Assembly (NCBI GenBank): GCA_045536425.1
Contig: JAZSNN010000012.1
Coordinates: forward strand, 62,001-126,000
Reading direction: 5' to 3'
DNA from: UBA11540 sp045536425
Lineage (GTDB): Bacteria; Bacillota; Clostridia; Oscillospirales; Ruminococcaceae
DNA: 64,000 bases
The notes beneath the pieces were generated by a model. That model saw only the letters and a program-made list of their open reading frames with translations. It had not been told where the DNA came from and searched no databases. Below are positions 17,646-25,663 of this stretch, piece after piece (the first letter of the stretch is position 1; each line of letters begins with the position of its first letter). The position numbers and the translations under genes were made by a program.

Positions 17646-18968
17646 ATGAAACTCAAAACCTTCAAGGGTGGTGTACACCCCTACGACGGCAAGGATTTGA
17701 CCGCAAACTGCGCGATCAGAGAACTTGACTCGAGGTCGACAGAGTTCATCTTCCCCCTCGCTCAGCATATCGGTGCGTCATCAAGACCGATTGTTGAGTT
17801 GGGCGAAAGAGTTCTTGTCGGACAGAGGATAGGGGAGTCGAGAGCTCCTGTTTCTGCAGATTTATGTTCGTCGGTTTCGGGCACTGTCAAGGCAATCGAG
17901 CCGAGAATGACAGGCTCGGGCGAGCTTATGGAAAGCATCGTAATCGCAAACGACGGACAGTATGAAGAGGTCGAGGACTTTGGCAAGGAGCGCGACCCCT
18001 CAAAGATGACCCGTGAGGAGATACTCACCGCCATCAAAGAGGCTGGAATAGTTGGACTCGGTGGCGCAGGCTTTCCGACCCACGTGAAGCTCACCACCGA
18101 CAAAAAAATCGACCACGTTATCGTCAACGGCGCCGAGTGTGAGCCGTACATAACAGCAGACTATCGCCTGATGCTCGAGGAAACCCAAAAGCTCATCGAC
18201 GGTATCAACATCGTGCTTTCTCTCTTCGAGGGTGCAAAGGCGGTAATCGGCATCGAATCAAACAAGCCCGAGGCAATAAAGCTCCTCACCGAGCGCACAA
18301 AAGGCACAAGAATATCGGTAATGCCTCTCAAGACAAAGTACCCGCAGGGCGCCGAGAGAATGCTTGTCCACGCGGCAACGGGAAGAAAGCTCAACCGTTC
18401 ACAGCTTCCCGCAGACGTCGGTTGCGAAACTGTCAACGTCGCTACCGCCATTGCCATTGCAAATGCGGTCAAATATAACATTCCGCTCATCAAAAAGGTC
18501 GTCACCGTAACGGGCGATGCGATAACCGCACCCGGCAATTTCCGTGTGCGAATCGGTAGTAATCAGCTGGAGCTTGTCGAGGCGGCAGGCGGATTCAACT
18601 GTGAGCCCGAAAAGCTCATCGCAGGCGGTCCTATGATGGGTATGGCGATGTACACAGCCGACGTGCCTGTTGTAAAGACAACGTCCTGCCTTCTCGCAAT
18701 GAGCGAGGATGCCGTTGCGGCAAACGAGCCGTCAAACTGTATCAACTGCGGTATGTGCACCCGCGTTTGTCCCGAAAAGCTTCTCCCGCTTCGTCTGATG
18801 GTTGCGGCTGATATGCACCGACTCGACGATTTCGAGAAGTTTAACGGTATGGAATGTATTGAATGTGGCTCTTGTACCTACGTTTGCCCTGCAAAGCGCA
18901 GAATGACACAGAGCTTTAAATACTGCAAGCTCGCAATCAACAGAAGAGCAAAGGAGGCGACAAAATGA
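17646..18968 (+). CDS. rnfC: Rnf electron transport complex subunit C
   Basis: 440 residues. RnfC is the peripheral NADH/FMN-binding subunit of the ferredoxin:NAD+ oxidoreductase that pumps Na+ or H+. GLGGAGFPTHVKL (about 137-149) is the nucleotide/FMN-binding glycine motif. Two 4Fe-4S motifs are visible, C365-C368-C371-C375 and C404-C407-C410-C414. ATG 17646 is preferred over an in-frame TTG at 17586 because a GAGAGG site precedes it and it matches the usual MKLKTFKGG start. First gene of rnfCDGEAB. Confidence 0.97.
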   Translation: MKLKTFKGGVHPYDGKDLTANCAIRELDSRSTEFIFPLAQHIGASSRPIVELGERVLVGQRIGESRAPVSADLCSSVSGTVKAIEPRMTGSGELMESIVIANDGQYEEVEDFGKERDPSKMTREEILTAIKEAGIVGLGGAGFPTHVKLTTDKKIDHVIVNGAECEPYITADYRLMLEETQKLIDGINIVLSLFEGAKAVIGIESNKPEAIKLLTERTKGTRISVMPLKTKYPQGAERMLVHAATGRKLNRSQLPADVGCETVNVATAIAIANAVKYNIPLIKKVVTVTGDAITAPGNFRVRIGSNQLELVEAAGGFNCEPEKLIAGGPMMGMAMYTADVPVVKTTSCLLAMSEDAVAANEPSNCINCGMCTRVCPEKLLPLRLMVAADMHRLDDFEKFNGMECIECGSCTYVCPAKRRMTQSFKYCKLAINRRAKEATK

Positions 18969-19909
18969 GTAAAATTTTCAACATCTCCACGTCGCCCCAC
19001 ATCAGAAAGGATATCTCGACACAGGCGATAATGGGCGACGTGCTTATCTCGCTCATTCCCGTCTGCCTTTTCGGTATATACAATTTCGGACTTTCCGCGC
19101 TCCGTGTGCTTGTCGCATCGGTTGCTTCCTGCGTTGTAAGCGAGATACTCTTCCAGTTTGCCGTAGGACGCAAGGTGACCGTCAGCGACCTCTCCGCTGC
19201 GGTAACGGGCGTGATTTTGGGTATCAATCTTCCTGCAACCGTACCGCTTTGGGTGCCCGTTTTGGGCGGAGCGTTTGCGATAATCATCGTAAAACAGCTC
19301 TTTGGCGGACTCGGACAGAACTTTATGAACCCCGCCCTCGCGGCAAGATGCTTTTTGCTCATCTCCTTTGCATCTATGATGACCAACTACCCTGTGGTAG
19401 ACGGTGTTTCGGGCGCAACCCCCTTGGCAGTCGTCAAGGCAGGGGGAGAGTTCAATCTCCTCGATATGTTCCTCGGAACACATAGCGGTGTAATCGGCGA
19501 AACCTCGGTACTCGCTATCCTCATCGGCTTTGTCTACCTCGTGGCAAGAAAGGTAATTCTCATAAGAATCCCCGCATTGTACGTCGGCTCGACTGTAGTT
19601 TTCGTGGCACTTTTCCAATTCATCTCCACAGGAGAGCTCCCCACAGCAGAATTCTTGTTGGCACACGTTTTCGGCGGCGGACTTCTTCTCGGCGCTGTGT
19701 TTATGGCAACCGACTACGTTTCCTGCCCTGTAACTAATTCGGGCAAGGTAATCTACGGCGTTTTGCTCGGCTTCTTGACCGCAGTAATAAGAATGTTCAG
19801 CGGTTCTGCCGAGGGCGTGTCCTATGCAATAATCATCAGCAATATGGTTTCACCTCTCATTGAAAAGATAACCGTTCCAAAAGCATTTGGAAAGGAGGGC
19901 GCGAGATGA
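18965..19909 (+). CDS. rnfD: Rnf complex subunit D
   Basis: 314 residues, about ten membrane segments. The motif SGAT at residues 149-152 (VVDGVSGATPLAV) is the known site where ApbE attaches FMN through phosphoester to Thr, here T152. RnfD forms the ion channel together with RnfA and RnfE. It overlaps rnfC by ATGA and rnfG by 4 bp. The apbE gene needed for flavinylation is six genes downstream. Confidence 0.96.
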   Translation: MSKIFNISTSPHIRKDISTQAIMGDVLISLIPVCLFGIYNFGLSALRVLVASVASCVVSEILFQFAVGRKVTVSDLSAAVTGVILGINLPATVPLWVPVLGGAFAIIIVKQLFGGLGQNFMNPALAARCFLLISFASMMTNYPVVDGVSGATPLAVVKAGGEFNLLDMFLGTHSGVIGETSVLAILIGFVYLVARKVILIRIPALYVGSTVVFVALFQFISTGELPTAEFLLAHVFGGGLLLGAVFMATDYVSCPVTNSGKVIYGVLLGFLTAVIRMFSGSAEGVSYAIIISNMVSPLIEKITVPKAFGKEGAR

Positions 19910-20463
19910 AAGGCATACTGAAAGACGCACTCACCCTTCTGTGCATAACACTTGTTGCAGGACTCTGCCTTTCCTTTGTCTATGAGATGACAAAAGACCC
20001 GATAGCACAAGCAGAGCTTCAGAAGAAATATGCAAGCTATCAGGCGGTAATGTCCGACGTAAAGTTCGGCGAACTGTCCGATGAGCAGAAGTCGGCGCTC
20101 AACGCCAGTGACTATGCTCCGCCCGCAACGGTAGACGAAATTCTCGTTGCAAAAGATAACAGCGACAACCTTGTCGGCTTTGTAATGTCGATCACCTCCA
20201 AAAACGGATATGGCGGCAACATAAAGGTCGCAATCGGAGTTTCGGCTGACGGCAAGGTGACAGGCTTTGCTCCTCTTTCACACGGCGAGACCGCAGGCTT
20301 TGGCGCAAGAATGGAAAACGACGACGTAAAGGCTATGTTTGTCGGTATCGGCTCGGGCGCTGAGTTCGACGGAATTTCGGGCGCGACAATCACTTCGACC
20401 GCGCTTCGCGAAATCGTCGATACAGCCATCTGGGCTACAAATGCTTTGACGGAGGTGCAGTAA
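19906..20463 (+). CDS. rnfG: Rnf complex subunit G (FMN-carrying)
   Basis: 185 residues with one N-terminal membrane anchor (about 9-27) and an extracytoplasmic FMN-binding domain. The flavinylation motif DGISGATIT places the FMN-carrying threonine at T161. The conserved GHGE-like turn reads SHGETAGFGA (125-134). RnfG receives electrons on the outer face of the membrane. Confidence 0.96.
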   Translation: MKGILKDALTLLCITLVAGLCLSFVYEMTKDPIAQAELQKKYASYQAVMSDVKFGELSDEQKSALNASDYAPPATVDEILVAKDNSDNLVGFVMSITSKNGYGGNIKVAIGVSADGKVTGFAPLSHGETAGFGARMENDDVKAMFVGIGSGAEFDGISGATITSTALREIVDTAIWATNALTEVQ

Positions 20464-21158
20464 TGAAAAAGATTTTTGAACGCCTCTTCAACGGCATTAT
20501 AAAAGAAAACCCCACCTTCGTTCTGATGCTCGGAATGTGCCCGACACTCGCTGTCACCACAAGCGCGACAAACGCGATTGGTATGGGACTTTCCACCACC
20601 GCGGTTTTGATGATGTCAAACCTTATGATATCGGCACTTAGAAAGGTCATTCCCGATAAGGTCAGAATGCCCGCCTATATCGTAATCATCGCATCGTTTG
20701 TTACAATGGTACAGCTTCTCATTCAGGCATACGTACCGTCTATCTACGAAACACTCGGTATCTATATACCGCTCATCGTTGTAAACTGTATCATCCTCGG
20801 CAGAGCCGAAGCCTACGCTTCGAAAAATCCCGTTCTTCCGTCCTTCTTCGATGGCTTGGGAATGGGTCTCGGCTTTACGGGAGCGCTCACAATCCTTGGT
20901 GCATTCAGAGAGCTCTTTGGCGCAGGAACGGTTTTCGGCATGCAGGTAATGCCCGCATCCTACGAGCCCATTTCGATACTCGTAATGGCGCCCGGTGCGT
21001 TCTTTGTCCTTGCAATACTCACCGCTCTGCAGAACAAGCTGAAGGCTCCCTCTGCAACAAACAAAACCGAAACCAGCTGTATGGGCAACTGTGCAACCTG
21101 TCACGACAAGGGTTGCTCGATAAGGTTTAATGATACTGCGAAGGAGGAAACAAAATGA
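20463..21158 (+). CDS. rnfE: Rnf complex subunit E
   Basis: 231 residues, about six membrane segments. Conserved cysteines in LMLGMCPTLA (C26) and IVVNCIILG (C109) match those that, together with RnfA, hold an intramembrane iron-sulfur cluster. After the last helix there is a hydrophilic tail with C206, C210, C213 and C218 (SCMGNCATCHDKGC), a possible extra metal or iron-sulfur site. It starts at the overlapped TAATG of rnfG. Confidence 0.95.
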   Translation: MKKIFERLFNGIIKENPTFVLMLGMCPTLAVTTSATNAIGMGLSTTAVLMMSNLMISALRKVIPDKVRMPAYIVIIASFVTMVQLLIQAYVPSIYETLGIYIPLIVVNCIILGRAEAYASKNPVLPSFFDGLGMGLGFTGALTILGAFRELFGAGTVFGMQVMPASYEPISILVMAPGAFFVLAILTALQNKLKAPSATNKTETSCMGNCATCHDKGCSIRFNDTAKEETK

Positions 21159-21730
21159 AAGAAATGATTTTGCTCCTTCTCGGTGCATCGCTTATAAACA
21201 ACGTGGTTTTGAGTCAGTTTTTGGGACTCTGCCCCTTTTTAGGCGTGTCGAGAAAAACCGACACCGCGCTCGGAATGGGTGTGGCGGTAGTCTTTGTTAT
21301 CACCGTGTCGAGCTTTGTCACAGGTCTTCTGTATGAGCTCGTGCTTGAGCCCCTCGGACTTGTATATCTTCAGACAATAGTGTTCATCCTCGTAATCGCT
21401 GCCCTTGTACAGCTCGTCGAGATGATACTCAGAAAGAAAATCCCCGCGCTCTACAAATCCCTCGGTGTCTACCTGCCCCTCATCACCACAAACTGTGCGG
21501 TTTTGGGCGTGGCGCTCACCAACGTGCAGAAGGAATATGACCTTCTCACAGGTGTTGTAAACGGCTTTGGCACCGCGCTCGGATTTACAATCGCGATAGT
21601 AATCCTCGCGGGTATCCGCGAAAAGCTCGAAGACAACGATATCCCCGAATCCTTCAAGGGAATGCCCATAGTTCTTGTTACCGCAGGACTTATGGCAATG
21701 GCGTTCTTTGGATTCAAGGGACTGATATAA
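21155..21730 (+). CDS. rnfA: Rnf complex subunit A
   Basis: 191 residues, six membrane segments, the usual length. LSQFLGLCPFLGV (C26) and LITTNCAVLGVAL are the mirror-image cysteine motifs to RnfE. The start overlaps the rnfE stop by ATGA. Confidence 0.96.
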   Translation: MKEMILLLLGASLINNVVLSQFLGLCPFLGVSRKTDTALGMGVAVVFVITVSSFVTGLLYELVLEPLGLVYLQTIVFILVIAALVQLVEMILRKKIPALYKSLGVYLPLITTNCAVLGVALTNVQKEYDLLTGVVNGFGTALGFTIAIVILAGIREKLEDNDIPESFKGMPIVLVTAGLMAMAFFGFKGLI

Positions 21731-21742
21731 GGGGGTGCGGTT

Positions 21743-22540
21743 ATGGATTTTGTAGCAATATTGGTTGCAACTCTGGTGGTCGCACTCGTAGGACTTATAC
21801 TCGGTGCACTTTTGAGCTTTGTCGGAGAAAAATTCAAGGTCGAGCTCGACGAAAAGGAAGTTAAAATCCGCAAAGAGCTCCCCGGCGCAAACTGTGGCGG
21901 ATGCGGATACACAGGCTGTGACGGACTTGCCGAGGCAATCGCACAAGGCAAAGCCCCCATCACCGCTTGTCCCGTCGGAGGTGCGGAGCTCGCCGATAAA
22001 ATCGCGGCTATAATGGGCGTCGAAACCGAAGAATCAACACGAATGGTCGCTTTTGTCCGTTGTGCAGGTACCTGTACAAAAACCCGCGATAACTATGTAT
22101 ACTACGGCCCCAAGGACTGCCGACTTGCATTTTTGTCACCAGGTCACGGCAGTAAAAAGTGCTACTGGGGATGCTGTGGATTTGGCACCTGCGCAGAGGT
22201 TTGCCCGTTTGATGCGATACGCATCGTCGACGGACTCGCAGTGGTCGATAAAGAAAAATGTAAAGGCTGTAAAAAATGCCTCGAGGCTTGTCCAGGCGGA
22301 CTTATACAGATGATTCCCTACGAGGCGAAATACGCTGTAATGTGTGCTTCGAAGAGTAAGGGCAAGGACGTAAAACTCGCTTGCGAAGAGGGATGTATCG
22401 GCTGTAAGATGTGCGTTCCCGTCTGTGAAACGGGCGCAATTAGCGTAATCCACAACCTCGCGCGAATCGACCAAACAAAATGTAACGGTTGCGGAAAATG
22501 TGCCGAAAAATGTCCCACAAAGATAATCAGGGTTAAGTAA
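21743..22540 (+). CDS. rnfB: Rnf complex subunit B (ferredoxin-accepting)
   Basis: 265 residues: one membrane helix (about 4-28), then the C51-C54-C59...C76 cluster motif (NCGGCGYTGCDGLAEAI), then several ferredoxin-type motifs, e.g. C173-C176-C179-C183, C218-C221-C224-C228 and C247-C250-C253-C257. RnfB takes electrons from reduced ferredoxin in the cytoplasm. It is the last of the rnfCDGEAB order standard for clostridia. Confidence 0.96.
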   Translation: MDFVAILVATLVVALVGLILGALLSFVGEKFKVELDEKEVKIRKELPGANCGGCGYTGCDGLAEAIAQGKAPITACPVGGAELADKIAAIMGVETEESTRMVAFVRCAGTCTKTRDNYVYYGPKDCRLAFLSPGHGSKKCYWGCCGFGTCAEVCPFDAIRIVDGLAVVDKEKCKGCKKCLEACPGGLIQMIPYEAKYAVMCASKSKGKDVKLACEEGCIGCKMCVPVCETGAISVIHNLARIDQTKCNGCGKCAEKCPTKIIRVK

Positions 22541-22584
22541 TTAAATTTGGTAAATAATAAACAAAAACAATAAAGGAGACTTGT

Positions 22585-23649
22585 ATGAACAACAAAAGAG
22601 ATCTCAAATGGATTTTTCTTTCCGCGCTTATGATTCTGCTTTCTGTGGCAATCATCTGCGGAACAAGCGTGCTCGAGAAAGCTATCGACCGCGGACTCTT
22701 TGACAAACCTATTGTCAACACACCCGACGACGATACCGCAGAAACCCTTAAAACAGGTATGGCGGTAGTCACCACCGCTTCTCCCACAGCCGCAACTGCC
22801 GAAAAGGACGGCACAGCAGGCTTTGATGCAACACTCTTCGGTGTTACAGTTGATAAAAACGGCAGAATTGTTGACGTTGAAATCGATACCGTACAGGCAA
22901 AAATCGGCTTCAACGCAAAGGGCGAAATCACCTCTGAAATCGGCTCCGCGTTCAAGACAAAGACCGAGCTCGGCTTTGACTACGGTATGGTAAACTACGG
23001 CGCATCTTCTATCGGCAAAGAGTGGTTCGAGCAGATTGACGCTTTCGAAGAGTTTATAATCGGCAAAACAGCAGACGAGGTAAAGGCTATCGCTGTTGAC
23101 GATAAGGGCTATCCCACAGGCGACGACCTCAGAGCAGGCTGTACAATAGGCGTTGCAGACTATATCGAAGGCGTTGTAAAGGCTATGGAAAACGCGACCG
23201 AGATGGGCGCAGAAAAGGGCGACGAGCTCAAGATTGCTATCATCGCAACAGTTTCCAAGGACTCCAAGTCCGCTACAGCCGAGGCTGACGGCTCTGCAGC
23301 CGCAGACATCACCTTCGCGGTTGTAACAGTAGACGGCGACGACGTAACAAGCTGTAAGGTTGACCAGCTCGGCGCAACAATGCCCGTTAAGGCTGACGGA
23401 ACTCTCGGTGACGCTTCCACAAAAACCAAGAAGGAGCTCGGCTTTGACTACGGTATGGTCAAGTACAACGCTTCTCCCATCGGCAAAGAGTGGTTTGAGC
23501 AGGCTGAGGCTTTTGAGAAAGCAGCATCTGCCGGCTACGAAAACCTCAAGATTTCCGCTGAGGGCTATGCAGAAGACGACCTCAAGGCAGGTTGTACAAT
23601 CAACCTCTATCCCTTCACAAACGTTGTGAACAAAGCAATCGGAAAATAA
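22585..23649 (+). CDS. Exported protein with two FMN-binding-like repeats; candidate ApbE substrate
   Basis: 354 residues: one N-terminal membrane anchor (about 9-28, no lipobox), a Thr/Ala-rich linker, then two repeats of about 140 residues. Each holds ELGFDYGM and S-x-IGKEWFEQ-x-x-AFE and ends in a D-x-x-A-G-C-T block (D181-T187 and D332? region with A335-G336-C337-T338). The blocks resemble the Dxx(S/T)GAT flavinylation site with Ala for Ser and Cys for Ala, so T187 and T338 are candidate FMN-threonines. The family recalls PplA-type flavoproteins of extracellular electron transfer. It lies between rnfB and apbE. The flavin role is inferred. Confidence 0.75.
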   Translation: MNNKRDLKWIFLSALMILLSVAIICGTSVLEKAIDRGLFDKPIVNTPDDDTAETLKTGMAVVTTASPTAATAEKDGTAGFDATLFGVTVDKNGRIVDVEIDTVQAKIGFNAKGEITSEIGSAFKTKTELGFDYGMVNYGASSIGKEWFEQIDAFEEFIIGKTADEVKAIAVDDKGYPTGDDLRAGCTIGVADYIEGVVKAMENATEMGAEKGDELKIAIIATVSKDSKSATAEADGSAAADITFAVVTVDGDDVTSCKVDQLGATMPVKADGTLGDASTKTKKELGFDYGMVKYNASPIGKEWFEQAEAFEKAASAGYENLKISAEGYAEDDLKAGCTINLYPFTNVVNKAIGK

Positions 23650-23708
23650 TTTTTAAGATTATATGGGGAAGGGAAACCTTCCCCAAAATCTCGCTTGGAG
23701 GTGACGAT

Positions 23709-24725
23709 ATGAAAAGATTTGTTTGTATAGTTTTGGCGCTAGTGATGCTTTGTAGCTGTTCTGCACCAAAACAGCGTTTTACCGCGATAAACATCGAATG
23801 TTTTGATACCGTCACCCAGATTATCGCCTACACCGCGACACAGTCCGACTTCAAAGAGCTTGAAGCTATCGCTTTCAAGGAACTCGAAAGATACCACAAG
23901 CTCTTCGACGCGTATAACACATACGAGGGCGTCAATAATATCAAAACCATCAACGACAACGCGGGAAAAGCGCCCGTAAAGGTGGAAAAAGACCTCTTTG
24001 ACCTGCTCACGTTTTCAAAGCAGATTTATAAAGCCACCGCGGGAAAAACCAATATCGCGATGGGAAGTGTGCTGTATCTTTGGCACGAGCACAGAAATTA
24101 TAGTCTTGAAAACCCCGACACCTCGACACCCGAAATGTCCAAGCTTGTCGAAAAAAACCAACACACCGATATTGAAAAGCTTGTTTTGGATGAGGAAAAT
24201 CTGACCGTTTTTCTCCAAGACTCCGAAATGCGCCTTGACGTTGGTGCGATAGCAAAGGGCTTTGTGGCTGATAAAATCGCCACGCTCCTGCGTTCGCTCG
24301 GCTACGACTCGGTTGCCATCAGCCTTGGCGGAAATGTAATCACCATCGGCAAACGCGCCGACGGCAACGATTGGTCGATAGGTATACAGGACCCCTTTGA
24401 CCAAAACGGCACGGTTTTGAGCACAAAGCTCGTGGACACAAGCCTTGTCACGAGCGGTGACTACGAAAGATTTTACTACCACGAGGGCAAAAAGTATCAC
24501 CATATCATCGACCCCGACACCCTGATGCCTGCCGAATATTTTTCGTCGGTGAGCATAGTTTGTAAAACCTCTACTATGGCAGACGCGCTCTCCACGGCGC
24601 TTTTCTGTATGCCGTATGAACAGGGACTTGCGCTTGTCGAGGGTCTTGACTCGGTCGAGGCGCTTTGGATAACCCGCGACGGCACACGGTATATGTCCTC
24701 GGGCTTTGATGAGGTGGCAAAATGA
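23709..24725 (+). CDS. apbE: FAD:protein FMN transferase (lipoprotein)
   Basis: 338 residues. The signal peptide ends in lipobox LCSC (about 14-17), giving an outward-facing lipoprotein. ApbE motifs are present: DVGAIAKGFVADKI (FAD-binding region), SLGGNV, and a late VTSGDYERFY with the HIIDP motif. It uses FAD to attach FMN to Thr in RnfD, RnfG and probably the neighbouring repeat protein. The start at 23709 follows GGAGGTGA 6 nt upstream. It overlaps the next gene by 4 bp. Confidence 0.95.
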   Translation: MKRFVCIVLALVMLCSCSAPKQRFTAINIECFDTVTQIIAYTATQSDFKELEAIAFKELERYHKLFDAYNTYEGVNNIKTINDNAGKAPVKVEKDLFDLLTFSKQIYKATAGKTNIAMGSVLYLWHEHRNYSLENPDTSTPEMSKLVEKNQHTDIEKLVLDEENLTVFLQDSEMRLDVGAIAKGFVADKIATLLRSLGYDSVAISLGGNVITIGKRADGNDWSIGIQDPFDQNGTVLSTKLVDTSLVTSGDYERFYYHEGKKYHHIIDPDTLMPAEYFSSVSIVCKTSTMADALSTALFCMPYEQGLALVEGLDSVEALWITRDGTRYMSSGFDEVAK

Positions 24726-25078
24726 AAAAAGGCGACTTTTTGATAATCGGACTTGTTGTTTTGCTCATCGCGACAAGCTTTTTGACAACGCTTCTTCCCA
24801 AAAAGCAAGAGGGCGCTGTTGTCACCGTCACGGTAGCGGGGAAGAAAACGGCAGAATATCCGCTCGGCAGAGATTTTGAGACCGAAATCGTCACCGAACA
24901 CGGCAAAAACACCCTTGTGATAAAGGACGGTTTTGCGGACGTGACCTCGGCAGACTGCTACGGCAACGACTGTGTGCATCAGAGAAAAATCTCCAAAAAC
25001 GGCGAGATAATAGTCTGCCTTCCGCACAAACTGGTGATTGAAATCACCTCGTCTAATGAGGGCGAAAACGACTTTTAA
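24722..25078 (+). CDS. NusG domain II-containing membrane-anchored protein
   Basis: 118 residues: one N-terminal membrane helix (about 5-25) and a small extracytoplasmic domain with GNDCVHQRKISKNGEIIVCLPHKL, the cysteine-containing signature of the NusG-domain-II family. It overlaps apbE by ATGA. Proteins of this type commonly sit beside ApbE and the Gx transporter family in flavin-based electron-transfer loci of Firmicutes; the biochemical role is not settled. Confidence 0.85.
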   Translation: MKKGDFLIIGLVVLLIATSFLTTLLPKKQEGAVVTVTVAGKKTAEYPLGRDFETEIVTEHGKNTLVIKDGFADVTSADCYGNDCVHQRKISKNGEIIVCLPHKLVIEITSSNEGENDF

Positions 25079-25090
25079 AGGAGAAGCGCA

Positions 25091-25594
25091 ATGACGAAAC
25101 AGATAGCAAAATATGGGCTTCTCACCGCCCTTGCGATAATCTTCGGCTACGTGGAATTTCTTGTTCCCGTAAACCTCGGCATCCCCGGCACAAAGCTCGG
25201 CATCGCAAACATCGTGGTGCTTTTCTCGCTCTATCTCCTCGGCGGAAAAGGCGCTTTTCTCATCTCGATGGTGAGAATTACCATCTCGGGACTTCTGTTT
25301 GGCGGGGTTTTCTCGATGCTCTATAGCCTCGGTGGCGGAATCTTGAGCTTTGTTGTGATGGCGCTTCTTTACAAAAACCGACATCTTTCCTCTGTGGGTG
25401 TCAGCATAGCGGGTGGCACCTGCCACAATATCGGACAGCTTGTCGTCGCTGTTCTGGTCGCAAACACCCCCACACTCTTCTCGCTTTTGCCGTGGCTCGT
25501 GCTCGTCGGAGCCGTCACAGGCGCTGTAAACGGAGTGTTGACGCTTATCATACTTCGTCGAACGAAAACCATTGATTTTTTTGGAAAAATATGA
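25091..25594 (+). CDS. Gx transporter family / heptaprenyl diphosphate synthase component I-like membrane protein
   Basis: 167 residues, about five membrane segments, glycine-rich. The N-terminal LVPVNLGIPGTKLGIANI and the later GGTCHNIGQL are typical of the Hpre_diP_synt_I / Gx family, thought to resemble ECF S-components. It closes the rnf-apbE gene run, 12 bp after the NusG-II gene with an AAAGGAG site. A role in quinone or isoprenoid supply, or in flavin trafficking, is possible; neither is shown by the sequence. Confidence 0.85.
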   Translation: MTKQIAKYGLLTALAIIFGYVEFLVPVNLGIPGTKLGIANIVVLFSLYLLGGKGAFLISMVRITISGLLFGGVFSMLYSLGGGILSFVVMALLYKNRHLSSVGVSIAGGTCHNIGQLVVAVLVANTPTLFSLLPWLVLVGAVTGAVNGVLTLIILRRTKTIDFFGKI

Positions 25595-25600
25595 TACTAT
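25572..25600 (+). promoter_or_regulatory. Promoter of murA-rlmH
   Basis: TTGATT (25572-25577), 17-bp spacer, TACTAT (25595-25600), overlapping the end of the upstream gene. Confidence 0.65.
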
Positions 25601-25663
25601 AACTATGTGTGCGAATATGGCACAGAATAAATATAGATTTGCTTCCTTGAAGGAGAAATATAG

